Shown here: positions 59,202 through 64,000 of the stretch, piece after piece | Numbering within the stretch: position 1 is the first letter of the stretch | How the letters are laid out: every line of letters starts with the position of its first letter | Origin: Burkholderiaceae bacterium | GTDB taxonomy: Bacteria; Pseudomonadota; Gammaproteobacteria; Burkholderiales; Burkholderiaceae_C | Length of the DNA stretch: 64,000 nt | Assembly (NCBI GenBank): GCA_031253955.1 | Contig: JAIRVJ010000010.1 | Span: 1 to 64,000, forward strand | Direction of reading: 5' to 3' | Program-made: the position numbers and the translations under genes | Notes under the pieces: generated by a model | What the model saw: only the letters and a program-made list of their open reading frames with translations | Told to the model about the DNA's origin: nothing | The model's database searches: none

Positions 59202-59564
59202 TTATAGACGGTGCCGGTTAGACCGTATACGTTTAATAGCTCTTAAAAATTTGACTGTCAAGACAACCGTCAATAAAGAAACCGCAAAGATGCAAAATCC
59301 AAAAACACTATAGAAAAATAAAGGAGAATCGATTGCTTCCACATAATGAATTGACCCAGTCCTACCGATAGGCATCTTTTTTTCAGTAAAAATAAGATAT
59401 ATTGCAAACACAAAAACAGGAAGACATATAAATACCCACGCTGGAAAAATAAACAACATCTTCACATCATATGAAATATGAAGCTCGCCTCTATGCTCCT
59501 TCATCAACAAAGTTAAACCATTCGTCAATGATTTAAATGTTTGATTTATTTTCATAATATGCAC
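59202..59564 (-). CDS. Small AT-rich membrane protein, unknown
   Basis: 120 residues (start ATG 59564; ATG 59555 also in frame). Two strong membrane segments, FIFPAWVFICLPVFVFAIYL and FFYSVFGFCIFAVSLLTVVL, with a basic C-terminal tail. GC content is far below the neighbours. No family recognised. Its position downstream of the large exported protein would suit an immunity protein, but nothing proves it. Confidence 0.55.
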   Translation of the reverse strand: MHIMKINQTFKSLTNGLTLLMKEHRGELHISYDVKMLFIFPAWVFICLPVFVFAIYLIFTEKKMPIGRTGSIHYVEAIDSPLFFYSVFGFCIFAVSLLTVVLTVKFLRAIKRIRSNRHRL

Positions 59565-59657
59565 ACCTTTCGCATAATCTTAGTGCAAACTGAGTTGATC
59601 AGCATGTCTCCAAGTATTTCAATAATAATTGATTGCGTTATATTGACAATAGGCGAG

Positions 59658-59810
59658 ATTGGACTTTAGCGCAGCTGATACAAGGGTGTGCAGCTACAAT
59701 TGCGATAGCGTGATGGCGACGGGCACACAGTGCGCGGCTGCGCCTGCTGGCTTGAGCTGGCGAGGGTGTAGCTCTTGTGGCGAGGCGAAGCGTCATTTGA
59801 GATTGATTGT
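59658..59810. repeat. Degenerate 150-bp direct repeat, copy 2
   Basis: Counterpart of 58826-58985, starting ATTGGACTTTAGCGCAGCTG. The gap 59565-59855 holds this and no gene. Confidence 0.6.
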
Positions 59811-59855
59811 GTCTGTATCCGTGGGTAATGTTGGAGTTCGCAAGCTTACTCCAAC

Positions 59856-60152
59856 CTACCGCGCTTGAAATAAATAATATCCAAGGCCAACAATAATAGC
59901 GGATAGCAATAAAATTATTTCCGATGGAAGTATATTTTTGGCAAGATACCCACATAAAAAAGGACCGCCCGCCATAAGCAACAGTCCAATTCTATTTAGC
60001 GGATGATTTTTATATAGATAAAGAAATATTCCGACACAAAAAAGTAACGTCAAAAATGAATTAACATAAATTCCCAAGTTTTCAAGAAAAAACTTGGGAA
60101 TAAGCACGGCCATTCCAATAAGAAAAAGCCCGGCAATTGATCTAAGATTCAT
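59856..60152 (-). CDS. Small membrane protein coupled to the transglutaminase-like gene
   Basis: 98 residues from the ATG at 60150-60152, overlapping the upstream stop codon (ATGA). Three membrane segments (IAGLFLIGMAVLIPKFF, FLTLLFCVGIFLYLY, IILLLSAIIVGLGYYLF). AT-rich like the end of the gene before it. Unknown family. The coupling suggests that both are needed together, such as effector and immunity or export partner. Confidence 0.65.
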   Translation of the reverse strand: MNLRSIAGLFLIGMAVLIPKFFLENLGIYVNSFLTLLFCVGIFLYLYKNHPLNRIGLLLMAGGPFLCGYLAKNILPSEIILLLSAIIVGLGYYLFQAR

Positions 60153-63100
60153 GCAGCACCCGGCAGACATTTGGAAATATCTTTATCTTGGTTTGTAAAA
60201 ACTCCAAACACTATTGCTCCTACAAGAGCCTCGATTCCAGTCTTCAATGAAGCTTTAAAACCTGCCATAACCCCAGTAAGGGCAGCTCCAATGGACCTCC
60301 CAGTATTCATGCAATCAACTTCGGTTTCAGATTGAAATACTGCCTTGGCATAAGCTATTTCAAGCATTAAAATCGCCATCATAGGAACAAGCAAAACAAT
60401 CAAAGGCGCACCAGCAGTTCCAATCACAGCAAAGAACGCCACAAGAATGGCTGCCAAAGCAGCTCCTTGAGCTATCCCAGTAAGAAATGCGAGAAAACTT
60501 CCATTTTTTCCGCCACTAATTTTATATGTGCCATCACCGGTGATAGGATCAGCAATTACATAGCCGCTTCCTTTGAATCCTGGCACAGTCAATTGGTCAG
60601 TATGCGTCGTCACCTCTTTCCCTGCCGCCAGAGCATCACTGATCTCACTCATTGCCAAGCTATCCAAGTGCAGCGCAGGCAATGCCGTGGCTTGATTCTG
60701 TTGCGTGATGGTATATATCCTCTGCCCTTGCTGCATGGCCATTGCCAAGGCTTTTGCGGTCGAGAACCCTTCGGGCTTTGTCGAGTTGTTGGGGTCAGTA
60801 AACATCATCTCCGGAACGCCACTTTCAAGCGTGGAACTCAGCATTCCGACTTGAAGCATCAGTTGCTTCGCCTTATCGCCATCTCCATTTTTGTCTTTGA
60901 TGACTTGCGCTGTCCGCACGTTCATGTACATCCCGAATGTCTCGATACCACGATTCAATCCAAACAGCGTTCGCTGGTACGGCTCATAACCGAATGTTCC
61001 TGCCATTGGGACTGACTGGTGCAAGGCTGAGGACCTCAAGCTCAGGAGCTTACTATGGGTGATATATTGAGCATAATATCCTTGCACTCCCGTTATGAAC
61101 ATGTCACCGAACAGCTTATCTCGCGTCAAAGCCGCTTTTTGTGATTGAGTTCCAGTCTCCAATATCTGTTTCGTCTGCGTAAGACTAGCTTTCAGTTGAT
61201 CAAATGTCTTCCTGGACGGATTACTCCCCACAATCCCCAGCGCCAGGTAGCTGCCCGCGATCACGCTGTCCGTCCTGTCCAGGTAGCTCTGCGTCGGTGT
61301 CTGGAAGCTGTAGCCGGTGCCAATTTCTTCTCCAAGCGCCATCGAGCTTGCCGTGAGCAGCACTTCATCATCGCGCTTGATCTCTGGGATGACCCGGATG
61401 CTCGAGGGCAAGAAGCTCGGCAACTGGCTCGGATCGGTGAGGTTCGGGGGTATCAGTGCCGCAAGCGCGTTTTCATCGGCTGTGCTGGCTGGCTTGAAAC
61501 TGATGGTGATACTGCGCTGGTTCAACTGGTACAGCGGCAGCGTTTTGCTTTGCTGGTAGCTCTGGTCGTAGGGGTCCCAGCCCAAGCCAAGAGTAACTCT
61601 TGTCCGCAGACTGTCGGGCAGTTGGGCGTAGGTGCTGCCTCTTGCAGAGTTGGGGTACGGTAATGTTCCCGCAAGGTAGGGCAGGGTTTGGGGTTTGATG
61701 GTTCGCCCGCCGATGACGTCGCCCACGGTGGGGTTGCTCATGCCGTTGATGTAGGTTTGCAGCTTTTGCTGCGCCTGCGTTTGCGCATCAGCGATGATCT
61801 GCTGGTTCAGCCCCTGCACCCAGCCTTGCTGTTCATTGACGGCGCCGCTGTGGGTGAAATTGTTGGCCAGTTGCTGGCCGTCAATGTTGGCAATGGCCTG
61901 GACATCAATGCCGCTGAGGTAGTTGTACTGTTTGGCGCTGGGATCCATCGGCACCCAGGCGTCAATGGGGTTGTTGGCCGATACGGGCCTTGCGCCCCGG
62001 CCTGGGGTGTAGGGCACGGCTGCTTCCACCCACACGTGTTCCATGCGCAGCTTGGTTACTTTGCCGCCGCTGGTGATGCCGATGATGGGGATGCCGCCCG
62101 CTGAGGCAAAGTCCCACGCGGCGTTGATGTCGGTGAAGTTGCCGGCCATGTTCAAAAATTGCTCGGCGGGCACGTCCACGGTGCCGTAGGCGTAGCGGGC
62201 TGGAATGTTGGCTGCTCTTAACAGGGCGACGGTCAATGTGGCGATGTCCATGGCGTTGCCGCGCTTGACGTCCAGCGTCATGTCCGCCGTTTGCTGGCCG
62301 CCCCAGGTGGGCTGCCATTCGACGTTGTTGCGCACCCACTCGTAGATTTGCACCGGGTTGCTGTTCAGCTCTTGCGTCTTGGCTTTGATGTCGGCGGTGA
62401 TTTCGGCTTCGCCAGCGGAAGCCAGGTATTGCGGGTTGCTGAAGTCGGGCAGCGCTTTCAGGACGGCTGCGCCTTTTTGCTGCGGGGCTGTTTTGGGGAC
62501 AAGGGCGCTTTTTGGTTCGGCCTCGAAGTCGTGGGGGATGTTGTGGCGGTTGGGCTTGAGGGTCGAAAACGGCATTTGCGCCAGGTTTTCTGGCTTTTTG
62601 AGGGGGGCCACTTCTTGCAGCCATTGGGTCAGATCGGCGCCGTCGCCGGGGGCGGACTTGAATACCAGCCCTTGGGGCGCCAGCGCTTGCAGCTTGGCGC
62701 GGAAGGTGTGGCTGCGGGTGTCGAATTGCTGTTGGAGGTTGTCCAGGCGGGCGGCGTCGCGGGGTGTGGCTTGGCGCTCGGCATCGATGCTGGCGTGGAT
62801 TGTTTCGGTCAGCGCGTCGAATCTTTCCAGAGTGGCTTGCACATTGAATTGCTTGCGCATCACGGAACCCGCGGGCGACATCAGGGTGGCGCGCACGTTG
62901 TCGATCAGCTCGGCCAATTGCCGGTCGGCGCTGGTTTGCGCACTCTTCCAGACGACGGCTTGAGCGGCGGCCTTGCGCCGCTGTTGCTGGGCGGCCTGCA
63001 CCAGCGGCGTGAGGCTGGTGTTGAGCATGGCGGCGATGACGAGGACGGATACAGCGCGCAAAAAGCGCCGGCCCATGCCGATGAACGATGGCCGGTCGAT

Positions 63101-63160
63101 GCCACCGTGGGTGAGGGGCTGGCTGGCGGCGCGGGTGGTGTGGGGAGCGGCGTGCATCAT
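60149..63160 (-). CDS. Exported transglutaminase-fold protein with membrane C-terminus
   Basis: 1003 residues. Signal peptide after MGRRF (LRAVSVLVIAAMLNTSLTPL, cut near VQA). Coiled N-domain to about 200. Transglutaminase-like domain about 250-410: RGNAMDIATLTVALLRAANI, where the catalytic Cys is replaced (GNAMD), with MEHVWVEA and DAWVPMDPS. VIADPITGDGTYKISGGKNG near 865 resembles the pre-C-terminal junction of RHS/polymorphic-toxin proteins. After it come membrane segments in AT-rich sequence. Family occurs beside RHS and CARDB genes. Confidence 0.7.
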   Translation of the reverse strand: MMHAAPHTTRAASQPLTHGGIDRPSFIGMGRRFLRAVSVLVIAAMLNTSLTPLVQAAQQQRRKAAAQAVVWKSAQTSADRQLAELIDNVRATLMSPAGSVMRKQFNVQATLERFDALTETIHASIDAERQATPRDAARLDNLQQQFDTRSHTFRAKLQALAPQGLVFKSAPGDGADLTQWLQEVAPLKKPENLAQMPFSTLKPNRHNIPHDFEAEPKSALVPKTAPQQKGAAVLKALPDFSNPQYLASAGEAEITADIKAKTQELNSNPVQIYEWVRNNVEWQPTWGGQQTADMTLDVKRGNAMDIATLTVALLRAANIPARYAYGTVDVPAEQFLNMAGNFTDINAAWDFASAGGIPIIGITSGGKVTKLRMEHVWVEAAVPYTPGRGARPVSANNPIDAWVPMDPSAKQYNYLSGIDVQAIANIDGQQLANNFTHSGAVNEQQGWVQGLNQQIIADAQTQAQQKLQTYINGMSNPTVGDVIGGRTIKPQTLPYLAGTLPYPNSARGSTYAQLPDSLRTRVTLGLGWDPYDQSYQQSKTLPLYQLNQRSITISFKPASTADENALAALIPPNLTDPSQLPSFLPSSIRVIPEIKRDDEVLLTASSMALGEEIGTGYSFQTPTQSYLDRTDSVIAGSYLALGIVGSNPSRKTFDQLKASLTQTKQILETGTQSQKAALTRDKLFGDMFITGVQGYYAQYITHSKLLSLRSSALHQSVPMAGTFGYEPYQRTLFGLNRGIETFGMYMNVRTAQVIKDKNGDGDKAKQLMLQVGMLSSTLESGVPEMMFTDPNNSTKPEGFSTAKALAMAMQQGQRIYTITQQNQATALPALHLDSLAMSEISDALAAGKEVTTHTDQLTVPGFKGSGYVIADPITGDGTYKISGGKNGSFLAFLTGIAQGAALAAILVAFFAVIGTAGAPLIVLLVPMMAILMLEIAYAKAVFQSETEVDCMNTGRSIGAALTGVMAGFKASLKTGIEALVGAIVFGVFTNQDKDISKCLPGAA

Positions 63161-63166
63161 GGATCC

Positions 63167-64000
63167 TCACCGGGTGATTTGGGTGTTTGGGGCGTTGGCG
63201 GCGCGGGTTGCCGGGCGGCGGCGCGAGCCGAGCGCGGCCAGCGCCATGAGCAAGCCCATGAGCGCCAGCGCGGGCGCGCCCAGGGCGGGAATGGGTTCAG
63301 GCGCAGTGGTCGCACTGGCGGCCACGATCTGAAAACTGTCCTGCGCCAGGGTGACTTCGGTATGGCTGTCGATTTGCGCGGCAAGCACGGCGAAGTACGT
63401 TGCGCCGGCTTGGCCCTGGGTGATCCAGGTGGTGTCGAACGGCACGCTGGCGCCCGTTGCCACGGTGGAGGTCTGGGTGAATTGGGCGGCCACACGGCCA
63501 AGATCGGGGTCGATCAGGTAAAGCGTGAGCGGCAGGTTCGCTAGATCGGCATTGCCTCGATTGGTCGCGGCGGCAGCAAGGGCTAGTGTTTCGCCCGGGT
63601 GCACCGCTTTGGGCGTCGCCGCGACCGTTCCGGTCAGGCCGAAGCCGGTGCCACGGGTCGAGCCAACTTGGTAGGTGGTTTCGGCACGGCTGACCACGCG
63701 CTGCTGCACGTCAAGCAAATCCTGCTTGACGGTGTATATGCCTGCGGGTGCGTTGAGCAGCGGCTGCTGCACCGAGAAATCGAGCTGCCCACCCGGCAGC
63801 AGTTGCGCAATCGGGTAGCCGTGCGTGAATTGCACGGCGGCGCCGGCATCGACCACCTGCACCGCAAGCGTGAGGTTGTTGAGGATGAGATTGCTCGACT
63901 GGCTCAAGGCGCGCGAGCTGATGGTGACGCGATCGCTGGGGTTGTAGGTGTAGCGATCGGTGGCGACGGTGGATGTGGCCGGGGCGGATGCGTTGCCGGG
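63167..64000 (-). CDS. Surface protein C-terminus with sorting-like tail (5' end outside window)
   Basis: The frame is open to the window edge, about 277 residues seen. Beta-sandwich-like repeats resembling CARDB (NRGNADLANLPLTLYLIDPD). The end PEPIPALGAPALALMGLLMALAALGSRRRP has the PEP/IPTL-like order: Pro motif, one hydrophobic helix, Arg cluster, as in exosortase or rhombosortase sorting signals. Precedes the transglutaminase-like gene by 6 bp, so one operon. Confidence 0.65.
   Translation of the reverse strand, partial: PGNASAPATSTVATDRYTYNPSDRVTISSRALSQSSNLILNNLTLAVQVVDAGAAVQFTHGYPIAQLLPGGQLDFSVQQPLLNAPAGIYTVKQDLLDVQQRVVSRAETTYQVGSTRGTGFGLTGTVAATPKAVHPGETLALAAAATNRGNADLANLPLTLYLIDPDLGRVAAQFTQTSTVATGASVPFDTTWITQGQAGATYFAVLAAQIDSHTEVTLAQDSFQIVAASATTAPEPIPALGAPALALMGLLMALAALGSRRRPATRAANAPNTQITR

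Noticed and set aside
59230-59245. ATAGCT near 59236
   Set aside because: Lies in the coding end of a membrane-protein gene and has no partner 80 bp away.

Overview
The window looks like chromosomal DNA of a high-GC betaproteobacterium, most likely Burkholderiales and close to Comamonadaceae. This rests on the gene order maf, RsmI-like methyltransferase, S49 peptidase, HAD phosphatase, rluC and rne, on a bactofilin next to an M23 peptidase, and on the general character of the proteins. It is an inference, because there is no rRNA to confirm it.

Positions 1 to about 38.6 kb are a prophage of podovirus type (P22-like portal, N4-gp56-type capsid, giant polyvalent injected protein). A tyrosine integrase lies beside tRNA-Asn(GTT) at 38617-38692. 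The left attachment site is not visible, so the prophage probably continues left of the window. At 0.3-2.7 kb a CI-like repressor heads a tightly coupled leftward operon with a HipA-like kinase and a DUF3037-like protein, the position of rexAB in lambda. A consensus sigma70 promoter points the other way into a cro gene. After about 29 codons cro runs out of frame into the C-terminal half of the large terminase. I read this as the scar of a large deletion of the early region, so the prophage is defective although its late operon is almost intact. That operon runs rightward: acetyltransferase, PAPS-reductase-like protein, portal, scaffold, a CsrA-like protein, capsid, head-tail and fibre genes including a glycine-rich adhesin, holin, lysozyme, nested Rz/Rz1, tail hub, a J-like tip protein and a 2932-residue polyvalent protein. 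A KilA-N gene, a probable small RNA, a beta-helix protein and the integrase close the prophage.

From 38.7 to 58.5 kb the genes are housekeeping: maf, a methyltransferase, S49 peptidase, HAD phosphatase, rluC, rne, M23 peptidase plus bactofilin, a peroxiredoxin, xthA, glnA, a CinA-like protein, orn, an M48 protease, a VapBC pair and rsgA. Between and inside these genes lie several repeat families: palindromic CGTCATTCCCGC elements, CTCTCCCGC hairpins (three of them inserted in frame in rluC), two MITE-like elements, and five elements of exactly 80 bp with ATAGCT/AGCTAT ends and base pairs that covary between copies.

From 58.5 to 64 kb is an accessory region transcribed leftward. It holds a surface protein with a C-terminal sorting-like tail (cut by the window end), a 1003-residue exported transglutaminase-fold protein with an AT-rich membrane C-terminus, two small AT-rich membrane proteins and a displaced fragment of the large gene. 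The arrangement resembles a polymorphic-toxin-like locus, but this is unproven.
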